Source of the DNA: Streptomyces fuscichromogenes
GTDB lineage: Bacteria > Actinomycetota > Actinomycetes > Streptomycetales > Streptomycetaceae
Direction: 5' to 3'
Assembly (NCBI RefSeq): GCF_014645815.1
Contig: NZ_BMML01000002.1
Location: 139,924 to 203,923, forward strand
DNA: 64,000 nucleotides
Below, in pieces: positions 45,670 through 55,275 of the stretch. Made by a program: the position numbers and the translations under genes. Every line of letters begins with the position of its first letter. The first letter of the stretch is position 1. The notes under the pieces were generated by a model. The model ran no database searches. It was not told the origin of the DNA and worked only from the letters and a program-made list of their open reading frames with translations.

Positions 45670-46830
45670 TCAGCTCACCAGCCCCAGCTCCCGCGCGATC
45701 AGCATCCGCTGGACCTCGCTGGTGCCCTCGCCGATCTCCAGGATCTTGGAGTCGCGCCACATCCGGGCCACCGGGTACTCGTTCATGAAGCCGTAGCCGC
45801 CGTGCACCTGGGTGGCGTCGCGGGCGTTGTCCACGGCGACGGTGGAGGAGTACAGCTTGGCGACGGCCGCCTCCTTCTTGAAGGGTTCCCCGGCCACCAG
45901 ACGGGAGGCCGCGTCGCGCCAGGCCAGGCGGGCCGTGTGGGCCTTCATCTCCATGTCGGCGATCTTGAACTGGATGGCCTGGTTGGCGCCGATCGGGCGG
46001 CCGAAGGCATGCCGTTCCTTCGCGTACCGCACCGACTCGTCCACGCAGCCCTGGGCCAGGCCGGTGGCCAGGGCCGCGATGGCGATGCGGCCCTCGTCCA
46101 GGATGCGGAGGAACTGGGCGTAGCCGCGGCCCTGCGCGCCGAGCAGGTTGGCGGCGGGCACCCGGACGTCGGCGAAGGACAGCTCGCGGGTGTCGGAGGC
46201 GTTCCAGCCGACCTTGGAGTAGGGGGCGGCGACCGTGAAGCCGGGGGTGCCGGAGGGGACGATGATGGACGAGATCAGCGGCTTGCCGTCGGGCTTGCGG
46301 CCGGTGACCGCGGTGACGGTGACCAGAGCCGTGATGTCCGTCCCCGAGTTGGTGATGAAGCACTTGCTGCCGTTGATCACCCATTCGCCGGTGGCCGGGT
46401 CCAGGCGGGCCGTGGTGCGGGTGGCGCCCGCGTCGCTGCCGCCGTCGGGTTCGGTGAGGCCGAAGGCGCCCAGGATCTCGCCGGCGCAGAGGCGGGGCAG
46501 CCACTCCCGCTTCTGGTCCTCCGTGCCGAAGAGGTGGATCGGCATCGCGCCCAGCGAGACCCCGGCCTCCAGGGTGATCGCCACCGACGAGTCGACGCGG
46601 GCCAGTTCCTCCAGGGCGATGCCGAGGGCCATGTAGTCGCCGCCCATGCCGCCGTACTCCTCGGGGAACGGCAGTCCGAACAGGCCCATGCGGCCCATCT
46701 CGCGGACGATCTCGTACGGGAACTCGTGCCGCTCGTAGAAGTCGCCGATCTTCGGCGCCACGACGTCGTGCGCGAACTCCTCCACCGTACGGCGGAGTTC
46801 TTCCAGTTCGGGGGAGAGGCGGTGGTCCAT
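45670..46830 (-). CDS. acdH: Acyl-CoA dehydrogenase
   Basis: The 386-aa FAD enzyme has the standard three-domain ACAD fold. LTEPDGGSDAGA and FITNSG are the flavin-binding signatures, and HGGYGFMNEYPVARMWRDSK followed by EIGEGTSE places a Glu at the usual catalytic-base position before GTSE. The ATG at 46830 is preceded by AGGAG. It is last in an operon with HMG-CoA lyase and a carboxylase, which points to branched-chain acyl-CoA oxidation. AcdH in S. coelicolor is such an enzyme, so the symbol is by context. Confidence 0.9.
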   Translation of the reverse strand: MDHRLSPELEELRRTVEEFAHDVVAPKIGDFYERHEFPYEIVREMGRMGLFGLPFPEEYGGMGGDYMALGIALEELARVDSSVAITLEAGVSLGAMPIHLFGTEDQKREWLPRLCAGEILGAFGLTEPDGGSDAGATRTTARLDPATGEWVINGSKCFITNSGTDITALVTVTAVTGRKPDGKPLISSIIVPSGTPGFTVAAPYSKVGWNASDTRELSFADVRVPAANLLGAQGRGYAQFLRILDEGRIAIAALATGLAQGCVDESVRYAKERHAFGRPIGANQAIQFKIADMEMKAHTARLAWRDAASRLVAGEPFKKEAAVAKLYSSTVAVDNARDATQVHGGYGFMNEYPVARMWRDSKILEIGEGTSEVQRMLIARELGLVS

Positions 46831-46835
46831 GGTCG

Positions 46836-47783
46836 TCACTCCTGGTGGGAGAGGGCGCGGACGGTACGGGACGGGCTGGGTCGGCCCAGTTGTCCGGCCA
46901 TCCACACGCTGGTGGCGGTGAGGCGGCCGAGGTCGACTCCGGTCTCGATGCCGAGGCCCTGGAGCATCCAGACCAGGTCCTCGGTGGCGAGGTTGCCGGT
47001 GGCGGACCTGGCGTACGGACAGCCGCCGAGCCCGCCGGCGGACGCGTCGACCGTCGTCACGCCGTGTTCCAGGGCCGCGTAGGTGTTGGCGAGCGCCTGG
47101 CCGTAGGTGTCGTGGAAGTGCACGCCGATGACGTTCGTCGGCACGCCCTCCTCGTTGAGCAGGGAGAGCAGTTCGAGTACATGGCCCGGGGTGGCCACGC
47201 CGATCGTGTCGCCGAGGCTCAGCTCGTCGCAGCCCATGTCGCGCAGCGCCCCGCAGACCCGGGCCACCTGGTGGAGCGGTACCGCGCCCTCCCAGGGGTC
47301 GCCGAAGCACATCGAGACATAGCCGCGGACGTGCGCGCCCGCGTCCTTCGCCTGCCGGACCACCGGGTCGAACACCGCCAGCGACTCGTCGACCGTGCGG
47401 TTGAGGTTGGCCTTGGCGAAGGACTCGGTGGCGCTGGCGAAGACGGCGATCCGGCGGGCCCCGAGGGCGAGAGCGCGGTCCAGGCCGCGCCGGTTGGGGA
47501 CGAGCACCGGGAGCTCGACCCCGCGGAGATCCGCGAGTCGCGGGAACAGGTCCTCCGCGTCGGCCAGTTGGGGCACCCACTTCGGGTGTACGAAGCTGGT
47601 CGCCTCGATCGTCGTCAGGCCCGCGTCGGCCAGCCGGTGCACGAACTCGGCCTTCACCGACGTCGGTACGGCCGTCTTCTCGTTCTGCAGGCCGTCCCGC
47701 GCGCCGACCTCGTGGATCCGGACCCGGGCGGGCAGGTCGGTGGCCGGTACGACCATGGGCAGGCCGGTCTCCGGGGTGGTCAT
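46836..47783 (-). CDS. hmgL: Hydroxymethylglutaryl-CoA lyase
   Basis: The 315-aa HMGL-like TIM barrel cleaves HMG-CoA to acetyl-CoA and acetoacetate at the end of leucine degradation. [13 protein letters not shown] holds the metal-binding Arg-Asp pair, [10 protein letters not shown] the metal His residues, and GLGGCPYA the catalytic Cys loop. The ATG overlaps the carboxylase stop (ATGA). Confidence 0.95.
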   Translation of the reverse strand: MTTPETGLPMVVPATDLPARVRIHEVGARDGLQNEKTAVPTSVKAEFVHRLADAGLTTIEATSFVHPKWVPQLADAEDLFPRLADLRGVELPVLVPNRRGLDRALALGARRIAVFASATESFAKANLNRTVDESLAVFDPVVRQAKDAGAHVRGYVSMCFGDPWEGAVPLHQVARVCGALRDMGCDELSLGDTIGVATPGHVLELLSLLNEEGVPTNVIGVHFHDTYGQALANTYAALEHGVTTVDASAGGLGGCPYARSATGNLATEDLVWMLQGLGIETGVDLGRLTATSVWMAGQLGRPSPSRTVRALSHQE

Positions 47784-49699
47784 GCCGTCTCCTCCTCGCG
47801 CGGGGCGATCACGGCCAGCACCTGGTCCATGGCGACCGTGGTGCCGGGCTGCACGTCGAGTTCGGCGACCGTGCCGGCGTGCGGGGCGGAGATGACGTGC
47901 TCCATCTTCATCGCCTCCACCACCAGCAGGCTCTGTCCGGCGGTGACCTCGTCGCCGACGGCGACCTTCACGACGGTCACCGTGCCGGGCATGGGCGCGG
48001 TGAGCGAGTCGGCGCCGGCGTGGACGGTACGGCTCAGCGCGGCGGCGACCGGGTCGTGGTCGCGGACGTGCCAGGCGTCGCCGTCACGGCCGATCCAGTC
48101 GGCGGCGCGATGGAAGGTGTGGCGGACGCCGTCCAGGGTGACGGACACCCGGTCGGCGCTGACCGTGTGCGTGCCGCGCGGCACGTACTCCACCGGGTCC
48201 TGCACCCGCAGGTGGAAGGCGACGGGCCTGGGGGTGCCGCCGAGCCGCCAGCCGCTCGGTACCGAGAACGGGTCGGTCCAGCCCCCGTCCACGACCGGCT
48301 CCAGCGCGGCCAGCCGTACGGCCGCGGCCGCCTCGTACACCTCGTCCGGTACGTCGGTGGCGACCAGGTCGTCCACCACCCGCTCCACCAGCCCGGTGTC
48401 CAGCTCCCCGGCCACCACCGCCGGATGGGCCAGCAGCCGGCGCAGGAACCCGGCGTTGGTCTGCACGCCCAGGGTGACCGTGTCGGCGAGGGCCGCGCGC
48501 AGCTTCCGGAGCGCGGTCGCCCGGTCCGGGCCGTACGCGATCACCTTGGACAGCATCGGGTCGTACCGGCTGCCGACCTCGGTGCCCTCGCCGAGCCCGG
48601 AGTCGGTGCGGACGCCGTCCCCGGACGGCTCGTCCAGCAGCAGCACGGTGCCGCCGGTGGGCAGGAAGCCGCGCGCGGGGTCCTCGGCGCAGATCCGCGC
48701 CTCGACGGCGTGTCCGGTGAGCGTGATGTCGTCCTGGGAGAAGGGCAGCCGCTCCCCGGCCGCCACCCGCAGCTGCCACTCCACCAGGTCCAGGCCGGTG
48801 ACCAGCTCGGTGACCGGATGCTCCACCTGGAGGCGGGTGTTCATCTCCATGAAGTGGTACGACGAAGGGTCGGCGCCCGGCACGATGAACTCCACCGTGC
48901 CCGCGCCGACGTACCCGCACGAGCGGGCCGCCTGCACGGCGGCCGCGCCCATCGCCGCCCGCGTCTCCTCGTCCAGCAGGACCGAGGGCGCCTCCTCGAT
49001 CACCTTCTGGTGCCGGCGCTGGAGCGAGCACTCCCGCTCGCCGAGATGGACGACGTGGCCGTGGCCGTCGGCCAGGACCTGGATCTCGATGTGCCGGGGC
49101 CGGTCGATCCACCGCTCGACGAGGAGCGTGTCGTCGCCGAAGGAGGCGCGGGCCTCGCGGCGGGCGGCGGCGATCTCCTCGTCCAGCAGCGTCAGGTCGC
49201 GCACCAGCCGCATGCCCTTGCCGCCACCACCGGCGGACGGCTTGAGGAGTACGGGGGCGCCCAGTTCGCGTGCCGCGTCGGCCAGTTCCGGGTCACGACC
49301 GCCGGGCACCACCGGCACCCCGGCCTGCTGGACGGTCTCCTTGGCGCGGATCTTGTCGCCCATCAGGGCGATCGCGTCGGCCGGCGGTCCGATGAAGACC
49401 AGCCCCGCCTCCGCGCAGGCCCGCGCGAAGCCCGCGTTCTCGGCGAGGAAGCCGTAGCCCGGGTGGACGGCCCGAGCGCCGGTCCGCACGGCCGCCGCCA
49501 GCAGCCGCTGCACCGACAGATAGCTCTCGCCCGCCGGCGCCGGACCGATCCGGACCGCGGTGTCGGCCTCCCGGACGTGCCGCGCGTCCGCGTCGGCGTC
49601 GGAGTACACGGCCACCGAGCGGACGCCCAGCGAGCGCAGCGTCCGGATGACCCGGACGGCGATCTCGCCCCGGTTGGCCACGAGTACGGTGTCGAACAC
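47780..49699 (-). CDS. Acyl-CoA (methylcrotonyl-type) carboxylase biotin subunit
   Basis: The 639-aa protein fuses biotin carboxylase (1-445; ATP-grasp loop SAGGGGKGM, active-site [14 protein letters not shown]), a middle BT-like region and a C-terminal biotinyl domain with EAMKMEH, biotin on Lys598. GTG at 49699 is chosen because GAGGAGG precedes it; the GTG at 49714 has no site. With the next gene upstream and HMG-CoA lyase downstream it most likely forms methylcrotonyl-CoA carboxylase of leucine degradation; a broader acyl-CoA specificity cannot be excluded. Confidence 0.92.
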   Translation of the reverse strand: MFDTVLVANRGEIAVRVIRTLRSLGVRSVAVYSDADADARHVREADTAVRIGPAPAGESYLSVQRLLAAAVRTGARAVHPGYGFLAENAGFARACAEAGLVFIGPPADAIALMGDKIRAKETVQQAGVPVVPGGRDPELADAARELGAPVLLKPSAGGGGKGMRLVRDLTLLDEEIAAARREARASFGDDTLLVERWIDRPRHIEIQVLADGHGHVVHLGERECSLQRRHQKVIEEAPSVLLDEETRAAMGAAAVQAARSCGYVGAGTVEFIVPGADPSSYHFMEMNTRLQVEHPVTELVTGLDLVEWQLRVAAGERLPFSQDDITLTGHAVEARICAEDPARGFLPTGGTVLLLDEPSGDGVRTDSGLGEGTEVGSRYDPMLSKVIAYGPDRATALRKLRAALADTVTLGVQTNAGFLRRLLAHPAVVAGELDTGLVERVVDDLVATDVPDEVYEAAAAVRLAALEPVVDGGWTDPFSVPSGWRLGGTPRPVAFHLRVQDPVEYVPRGTHTVSADRVSVTLDGVRHTFHRAADWIGRDGDAWHVRDHDPVAAALSRTVHAGADSLTAPMPGTVTVVKVAVGDEVTAGQSLLVVEAMKMEHVISAPHAGTVAELDVQPGTTVAMDQVLAVIAPREEETA

Positions 49700-49710
49700 G
49701 AGTCCCCTCC

Positions 49711-51327
49711 TCACATCCGGAAGACGCCGAATTGGGGTTCACCCAGCGGCGCGTTGCCACAGGCCGTCAGGGCCAGTCCCAGGACCTGCCGGGTGTCGAG
49801 CGGGTCGATGACCCCGTCGTCCCACAGGCGGGCGGTCGCGTAGTAGGCGCTGCCCTGGCGCTCGTACTGGGCGCGGACGGGTGCCTTGAAGGCCTCCTCC
49901 TCGTCGGCCGGCCAGCTCTCGCCGCGCGCCTCCAGCTGGTCCCGCTTGACGGTCGCCAGCACCGACGCGGCCTGCTCGCCTCCCATCACCGAGATCTTGG
50001 CGTTGGGCCACATCCACAGGAAGCGGGGCGAGTAGGCCCTGCCGCACATGGAGTAGTTGCCCGCGCCGTACGAACCGCCGACGACGACGGTCAGCTTCGG
50101 GACCCGTGTGCAGGCCACCGCCGTGACCATCTTCGCGCCGTGCTTGGCGATGCCGCCGGCCTCGTAGTCCTTGCCGACCATGAAGCCGGAGATGTTCTGG
50201 AGGAAGACCAGGGGGATCCCGCGCTGGTCGCACAGCTCGATGAAGTGGGCGCCCTTCTGGGCGGACTCGGAGAAGAGGATGCCGTTGTTGGCGACGACGC
50301 CGACCGGGTGGCCGTGGACGCGGGCGAAGCCGGTGACGAGGGTCTGCCCGAACTCGGCCTTGAACTCGGCGAACCGGGAGCCGTCGACGACCCGGGCGAT
50401 GATCTCGCGGACGTCGTAGGGGGTGCGGGAGTCGACCGGGACGGCGCCGTACAGGCCGTAGGGGTCGGTCTTGGGCTCGGTGACGGGGGTGACCTCCCAG
50501 GGGAGGGCGCGCCGGGCCGGCAGGGTGGCGACGATGTTCCGGACGATCCTGAGCGCGTGCGCGTCGTCCTCGGCGAGGTGGTCGGTGACACCGGAGACCC
50601 GGGAGTGGACCTCGCCGCCGCCCAGCTCCTCGGCCGTCACCACCTCACCGGTGGCGGCCTTCACCAGCGGGGGCCCGCCGAGGAAGATCGTCCCCTGGTT
50701 GCGGACGATGACGGCCTCGTCGCTCATCGCCGGGACGTACGCGCCGCCGGCCGTGCACGAGCCGAGGACCGCCGCGATCTGCGGGATCCCCGCCCCCGAC
50801 ATCCGGGCCTGGTTGTAGAAGATCCGCCCGAAGTGGTCGCGGTCCGGGAAGACCTCGTCCTGCATGGGCAGGAAGGCGCCGCCGGAGTCCACCAGGTAGA
50901 CGCACGGCAGCCGGTTGTCGAGGGCCACCTCCTGGGCCCGCAGGTGCTTCTTCACGGTCATCGGGTAGTACGTGCCGCCCTTGACGGTGGCGTCGTTGGC
51001 GACGATCACGCACTCGCGGCCGCTCACCCGCCCGATCCCGGCGATCACGCCGGCCGCGGGCGCCGCCCCGTCGTACATCCCCTCGGCGGCCAGCGGGGCC
51101 AGCTCCAGGAACGGCGAGCCGGGGTCCAGCAGCGTGTCGACCCGGTCCCGCGGCAGCAGCTTGCCGCGCGCGGTGTGCCGGGCCCGTGCCTTCTCGCCGC
51201 CGCCCAGCGCGGCCGCGGCGAGCTTGGCGCGCAGCTCCTCCACGAGGACGCGGTGCGCCTCCTCGTTGGCCCGAAAGGCCTCCGACGCGGGGTCCGCCGC
51301 GCTCGTCAGCTCCGGTGCCTGGTCCAT
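49711..51327 (-). CDS. Carboxyltransferase beta subunit, methylcrotonyl-CoA carboxylase type
   Basis: The 538-aa crotonase-fold carboxyltransferase with N- and C-lobes moves CO2 from biotin to the acyl-Co[21 protein letters not shown] starts the N-lobe core, [16 protein letters not shown] and [18 protein letters not shown] are hallmarks of the methylcrotonyl type. It is first in the operon accD-accA-hmgL-acdH and divergent from a TetR gene, with two operator-like repeats between. Confidence 0.93.
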   Translation of the reverse strand: MDQAPELTSAADPASEAFRANEEAHRVLVEELRAKLAAAALGGGEKARARHTARGKLLPRDRVDTLLDPGSPFLELAPLAAEGMYDGAAPAAGVIAGIGRVSGRECVIVANDATVKGGTYYPMTVKKHLRAQEVALDNRLPCVYLVDSGGAFLPMQDEVFPDRDHFGRIFYNQARMSGAGIPQIAAVLGSCTAGGAYVPAMSDEAVIVRNQGTIFLGGPPLVKAATGEVVTAEELGGGEVHSRVSGVTDHLAEDDAHALRIVRNIVATLPARRALPWEVTPVTEPKTDPYGLYGAVPVDSRTPYDVREIIARVVDGSRFAEFKAEFGQTLVTGFARVHGHPVGVVANNGILFSESAQKGAHFIELCDQRGIPLVFLQNISGFMVGKDYEAGGIAKHGAKMVTAVACTRVPKLTVVVGGSYGAGNYSMCGRAYSPRFLWMWPNAKISVMGGEQAASVLATVKRDQLEARGESWPADEEEAFKAPVRAQYERQGSAYYATARLWDDGVIDPLDTRQVLGLALTACGNAPLGEPQFGVFRM

Positions 51328-51346
51328 GCCGCGATCCCCTCACCTT

Positions 51347-51362
51347 GTTAATGAGCGTTAAC
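51347..51362. promoter_or_regulatory. TetR operator candidate before the carboxylase operon
   Basis: GTTAATGAGCGTTAAC is a 16-bp imperfect palindrome, 20 bp upstream of the carboxylase start. A related copy begins 29 bp further on. Confidence 0.7.
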
Positions 51363-51375
51363 GCATTTCCCTCAG

Positions 51376-51391
51376 GTTAACGACCGCTAAC
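51376..51391. promoter_or_regulatory. Second TetR operator candidate, overlapping a -35 box
   Basis: GTTAACGACCGCTAAC shares the GTTAA-CG core. It covers TTAACG (51377-51382), a plausible -35 for TAGAAT at 51401-51406. Confidence 0.7.
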
Positions 51392-51413
51392 CTCTCTGTC
51401 TAGAATTGCCTTC

Positions 51414-52013
51414 ATGGTCACGAGAACCGACGCCCCGACGCGCCGCGAACAGATCCTCAAGGAGGCCGCGCGGCTGTTCGCCGAGCGCGGTTTCCACGGC
51501 GTCGGTGTGGACGAGATAGGGGCCGCGGTCGGCATCAGCGGTCCCGGTCTCTACCGGCACTTCGCGGGCAAGGACGCGATGCTCGCGGAGCTGCTGGTGG
51601 GGATCAGCGGGCAGTTGCTGACGGGGGCCAGGCGCCGCCTGGCGGAGGCCGACGGGGACACCGCGTCCCCGGCGGTCCTGGACTCCCTCATCGAGGGCCA
51701 CATCGACTTCGCCCTCGACGACCGTCCACTGATCACCCTGCACGACCGGGAGCTGGACCGCTTGCGCGACAGCGACCGCAAGCTGGTGCGGCAGCTGCAG
51801 CGGCAGTACGTCGAGCTCTGGGTGGAGGTCCTGCGCGGCGTCTACCCGGCGCTCCCCGAGCCCGCGGCCCGTTCGGCGGTCCACTCGGTCTTCGGCCTCC
51901 TGAACTCGACCCCGCACTTGGGCCGACCGGGTTCCCTCCCGGGCCGCGGCGCGACAGCGGTCCTGCTCCACCGGATGGCGAGGGGCGCCTTCGAGGCGGC
52001 GGCGGGGGAGTGA
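51414..52013 (+). CDS. TetR-family repressor of the branched-chain acyl-CoA operon
   Basis: The 199-aa protein has an HTH at about 12-55 (REQILKEAARLFAERGFHGV, GISGPGLYRHFAGKDAM). Its C-terminal domain resembles SACE_7040/acyl-CoA-type TetR ligand domains, rich in Leu and Arg. The -10-like TAGAAT ends 7 nt before the ATG, so the mRNA is probably leaderless. It is divergent from the carboxylase operon and likely senses an acyl-CoA. Confidence 0.88.
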   Translation: MVTRTDAPTRREQILKEAARLFAERGFHGVGVDEIGAAVGISGPGLYRHFAGKDAMLAELLVGISGQLLTGARRRLAEADGDTASPAVLDSLIEGHIDFALDDRPLITLHDRELDRLRDSDRKLVRQLQRQYVELWVEVLRGVYPALPEPAARSAVHSVFGLLNSTPHLGRPGSLPGRGATAVLLHRMARGAFEAAAGE

Positions 52014-52112
52014 GGGCGGGGGATCCGGCGTGGGCGTGACGAGCGTTACCCCCGTTGTCGCCCCTCCTGCCCTGGACCCGTCGGCTACCCACCGGTACCT
52101 TGGAGTCTGAGC

Positions 52113-52120
52113 AAGCGCTT
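52113..52120. promoter_or_regulatory. AAGCGCTT-centred palindrome upstream of acyl-CoA dehydrogenase
   Basis: TGAGCAAGCGCTTAGACA contains a perfect 8-bp core with imperfect arms. It lies 31 bp upstream of the acyl-CoA dehydrogenase start and differs from the GTTAA-type operators nearby, so another regulator may act here. Confidence 0.4.
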
Positions 52121-52150
52121 AGACAGCTGACGTGCCTGGAGGTGGCGGCC

Positions 52151-53308
52151 GTGCGCCGTACGTTGTTCGACGAGGATCACGAGGCGTTCCGGGAGACCAT
52201 CCGCGCCTTCATCGAGGCCGAGGTCGTACCCGTGTACGACGAGTGGTTCGCCGCTGGCCAGGCCCCGCGCGAGTTCTACTACAAGCTCGCCGAGCTGGGC
52301 GTCTTCGGCATCCGCGTCGACGAGGAGTACGGCGGCGCCGGCATCGACTCCTACAAGTTCGAGGCCGTCCTGTACGAGGAGACCGCCCGTGCGGGCGTCG
52401 CCTTCGGCGGCTCCGGCGTGCACGTGCTGCTCGGCCTGCCGTACATAAAGCTGCTGGCCAGCGACGAGCAGAAGAAGCGGTACCTGCCGAAGTTCGTCTC
52501 CGGCGAGGAGATGTGGGCGATCGCGATGACCGAGCCGGGCACCGGCTCCGACCTCGCGGGCATGAAGACCACCGCCAAGCTCAGCGAGGACGGCACGCAC
52601 TACGTCCTCAACGGCGCCAAGACCTTCATCACGGGCGGCGTGCACGCCGACCGCATGATCGTGTGTGCCCGGACCTCCGCGCCGACGAAGGAAGACCGCC
52701 GGCACGGCATCTCGCTCTTCGTGGTGGACACGAAGGCCGAGGGCTACTCGGTCGGGCGGAAGCTCGACAAGCTGGGACTGAAGACCTCCGACACCGCGGA
52801 GCTGGCGTTCGTCGACGTCAAGGTCCCGGTCGAGGACCTCCTCGGCGAGGAGAACAAGGGCTTCTACTACCTCGGCCACAACCTCGCCTCCGAGCGCTGG
52901 GGCATCGCCTTCGGCGCCTACGCGCAGGCCAAGGCCGCCGTCCGGTTCGCCAAGCAGTACGTGCAGGAGCGCGTCGTCTTCGGCCAGCCCGTCGCCGCCT
53001 TCCAGAACACCAAGTTCGAGCTGGCCGCCTGCCAGGCCGAGGTGGACGCGGCCGAGGCCGTCGTCGACCGGGCCACGGAGGCCCTGGACGCCGGTGAGCT
53101 GACCCCGGCCGAGGCCGCCAGCGCCAAGCTGTTCACCACCGAGGTCGCGCACCGCGTGATCGACCGCTGCCTCCAGCTGCACGGCGGCTACGGCTTCATG
53201 AACGAGTACCCGATCGCCCGCCTCTACGCGGACAACCGTGTCAACCGCATCTACGGCGGCACCAGCGAGATCATGAAGACGATCATCGCGAAGGACATGG
53301 GCCTGTAG
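52151..53308 (+). CDS. Acyl-CoA dehydrogenase, long-chain type signature
   Basis: The 385-aa protein has the ACAD fold with MTEPGTGSDLAGM and FITGG flavin motifs and HGGYGFMNEYPIARLYADNR. At the C-terminal site the sequence is IYGGTSEIMK: Gly replaces the Glu that acts as base in short/medium-chain enzymes. In LCAD-like enzymes the base lies on an earlier helix, and ASERWGIAF here aligns with that position. GTG at 52151 follows GGAGG. It is followed closely by the thioesterase gene. Confidence 0.9.
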   Translation: MRRTLFDEDHEAFRETIRAFIEAEVVPVYDEWFAAGQAPREFYYKLAELGVFGIRVDEEYGGAGIDSYKFEAVLYEETARAGVAFGGSGVHVLLGLPYIKLLASDEQKKRYLPKFVSGEEMWAIAMTEPGTGSDLAGMKTTAKLSEDGTHYVLNGAKTFITGGVHADRMIVCARTSAPTKEDRRHGISLFVVDTKAEGYSVGRKLDKLGLKTSDTAELAFVDVKVPVEDLLGEENKGFYYLGHNLASERWGIAFGAYAQAKAAVRFAKQYVQERVVFGQPVAAFQNTKFELAACQAEVDAAEAVVDRATEALDAGELTPAEAASAKLFTTEVAHRVIDRCLQLHGGYGFMNEYPIARLYADNRVNRIYGGTSEIMKTIIAKDMGL

Positions 53309-53343
53309 GGCCACCGCAACAACCCGCCAGTAGAAAAGGTGCC

Positions 53344-54210
53344 ATGAACCAGGCACTAAGTGATCTCCTCGATCTCCTCGACCTGGAGCAGATCGAGGAG
53401 AACATCTTCCGCGGCCAGTCCCGGTCCGCCGTCGTCCCGCGCGTCTTCGGCGGGCAGGTCGCGGCCCAGGCGCTGGTCGCCGCCGGGCGCACCGTCCCGG
53501 CGGACCGGCACGCCCACTCGCTGCACGCGTACTTCCTGCGCCCCGGCGACCCGGGCGCGCCCATCGTCTACACCGTCGAGCGCATCCGCGACGGCCGTTC
53601 CTTCACCACCCGGCGCGCGGTCGCCGTCCAGCACGGCCGGCCGATCTTCGCGCTGTCGGCCTCCTTCCAGCTGGCCGAGGAGGGGCTGGAGCACCAGGCC
53701 CCGATGCCCGCCGCACCCGACCCGGCGACCCTGCCCACCTCGGCGGAGCGCTTCCGCGACTACGGCCACCTCGACCCGGCCGTGGTGGAGAAGTTCCTGG
53801 AGGCCCGCGAGGCCATCGACCTGCGCTACGCCGAGGAGCCCCCGTTCGGCAAGTACGGCGAGCCGCGCGAACCGCACAGCCAGGTCTGGTTCCGGACGAA
53901 CGGCAAGCTCGACGACGACCCCTTGCTGCACGTCGTCCTCGCGACCTACGTCTCCGACATGACCCTGCTCGACTCCGTCCTGCTCGCGCACGGCCGCGGC
54001 GGCTGGGCGGTCGGGGACGTGGTGGGCGCCTCGCTCGACCACGCCATGTGGTTCCACCGGCCGTTCCGCGCCGACGAGTGGCTGCTCTACGACCAGGAGT
54101 CGCCGTCCGCGCACGGCGGCCGCGGGCTCGGCCAGGCCCGGATCTACACCCAGGACGGGTCGCTCGCCATTTCCGTGATCCAGGAGGGTGTGGTCCGCGT
54201 CCCCCGGTAG
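53344..54210 (+). CDS. tesB: Acyl-CoA thioesterase II
   Basis: The 288-aa double-hotdog enzyme hydrolyses medium and long acyl-CoAs. FRGQSRSAVVPRVFGGQVAA marks the first hotdog and LLAHGRGGWAVGDVVGASLD plus DHAMWFHRPFRADEWLLYDQ the second; the catalytic Asp/Thr/Gln region is complete. It lies 35 bp after the acyl-CoA dehydrogenase gene and is probably co-transcribed. Confidence 0.95.
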   Translation: MNQALSDLLDLLDLEQIEENIFRGQSRSAVVPRVFGGQVAAQALVAAGRTVPADRHAHSLHAYFLRPGDPGAPIVYTVERIRDGRSFTTRRAVAVQHGRPIFALSASFQLAEEGLEHQAPMPAAPDPATLPTSAERFRDYGHLDPAVVEKFLEAREAIDLRYAEEPPFGKYGEPREPHSQVWFRTNGKLDDDPLLHVVLATYVSDMTLLDSVLLAHGRGGWAVGDVVGASLDHAMWFHRPFRADEWLLYDQESPSAHGGRGLGQARIYTQDGSLAISVIQEGVVRVPR

Positions 54211-54219
54211 AACTGGGGC

Positions 54220-55152
54220 ATGGCCCAAGCCCAGCAAGTCCAGCAGGCGGAACAGACCCGGCCGAGCGGCGGCGAGAGCACGGGCACGGTGATCGTCGCC
54301 GCCCTCGCCAACCTCGGGATCGCGCTCGCCAAGGCGGTCGCCGGGGTGATCAGCGGCTCCAGCGCGATGCCGACGAGGCGCACCCGCTGGGCTGTCGAAC
54401 ACTTGCCCAGCGCCCCACCCTTCAGGGTAGAGCTGTAGGGCATCCTCGCCCTGGCGGCCCAGAGGGGGCGCAGATCCATGGCAGGATCGCCTTGTCCGGC
54501 AACGTAGTTGTCGGACCTACCGCCGGACGGGCGGGAAGTCAGGCCTGCGGAGGCCGCGTAAGACCGACCTTCACCGGTCGGCAGTGGCCAGTGAAACAGG
54601 AACCCAAGGTGGTACCTCGGAGAGGTACGGACCGGAATCTCATGCCCTCGGGCAGGAGAGGGCGTCAACTCCGGTACACCCCCGACACCGGCGTGAAGGC
54701 CGTTGCTGGAGGACTCGGCCGCGCTCGTCGGGCTGGTGCTCGCGGCCGGCGGCCTGCTCGGCGGCCAGCTCACCGGCTCCGGCGTCTGGGACGGCCTCGC
54801 CTCCCTCCTCATCGGCCTGCTCCTGCTGTACGTCGCCTGGGTGCTCGGCCGGTCGAACGCCGAGCTCCTGATCGGGCGGCCGCTGCCGAGGCCGGTGCGG
54901 GAGCGGATCCGCGCCGAGCTGCTGGAGTCCGAGCACATCGTGGCCGTACTGGAGCTGACCACCCTGGTGCAGGGCCCGCACGAGGCGCTGGTCGCGGCCA
55001 AGGTGGACTTCCGGGACGTGTCGACGGCGGCCGAGATCGAGTGGGCCTGCGAGCGGGCCGAACAGCGGCTGCGGGCCGCGTTCCCCGCGATCGGCCGGGT
55101 GTACCTGGACCCGACTCCCGGGCCGGTGACCTCGTCGGATCACGGTCGGTGA
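54220..55152 (+). pseudogene. Cation diffusion facilitator (CDF) gene with its middle replaced
   Basis: The ATG at 54220 starts a normal N-terminus and first helix (TVIVAALANLGIALAKAVAG, ending ISGSSAM near 54369). From about 54670 the family resumes (RYTPDTGVKAV, then after a one-base frame change at about 54700 LEDSAALVGLVLAAGGLLGG) and runs to the natural stop, with a complete cytoplasmic domain. The roughly 115 residues that should carry helices 2-4 and the first metal site are replaced by about 300 bp of foreign sequence. Zinc/iron efflux is therefore lost. Confidence 0.8.
54370..54672 (+). mobile_element. TnpB C-terminus/right-end relic inside the CDF gene
   Basis: One frame reads IALSGNVVVGPTAGRAGSQA, CGGRVRP and WPVKQEPKVVP, which resembles the tail of IS1341-like TnpB proteins. 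Multiple stem-loops follow, among them CCGACCTTCACCGGTCGG (54571-54588) and GGTACCTCGGAGAGGTACG. The end near 54655-54670 (CCCTCGGGCAGGAGAGGGCG, then TCAA) looks like the right-end hairpin and TCAA junction of this IS group. In such elements this segment encodes the omega (guide) RNA. Left and central parts are gone. Confidence 0.5.
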
Positions 55153-55220
55153 CCGTCCGACGTGCCATCCTTCTTATCCAGAATTAAGCTCTATGAGTGA
55201 AATGCCGCACAGTGCATGTG

Positions 55221-55252
55221 CCGCATAGCGGACGTGCCGCGTAGCGGACGTG
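55221..55252 (+). repeat. 16-bp tandem duplication in a leader region
   Basis: CCGCATAGCGGACGTG and CCGCGTAGCGGACGTG follow each other directly, 24 bp upstream of the small secreted-protein start. They may be paired regulator sites or a slippage duplication. Confidence 0.65.
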
Positions 55253-55275
55253 AGTCCGGCAGAAAGGTATTTCCC

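Noticed and set aside
46845..49457. 870-codon plus-strand frame opposite the carboxylase operon
   Set aside because: Ser/Arg/Thr/Pro-rich antisense shadow; real genes lie on the minus strand with full motifs.
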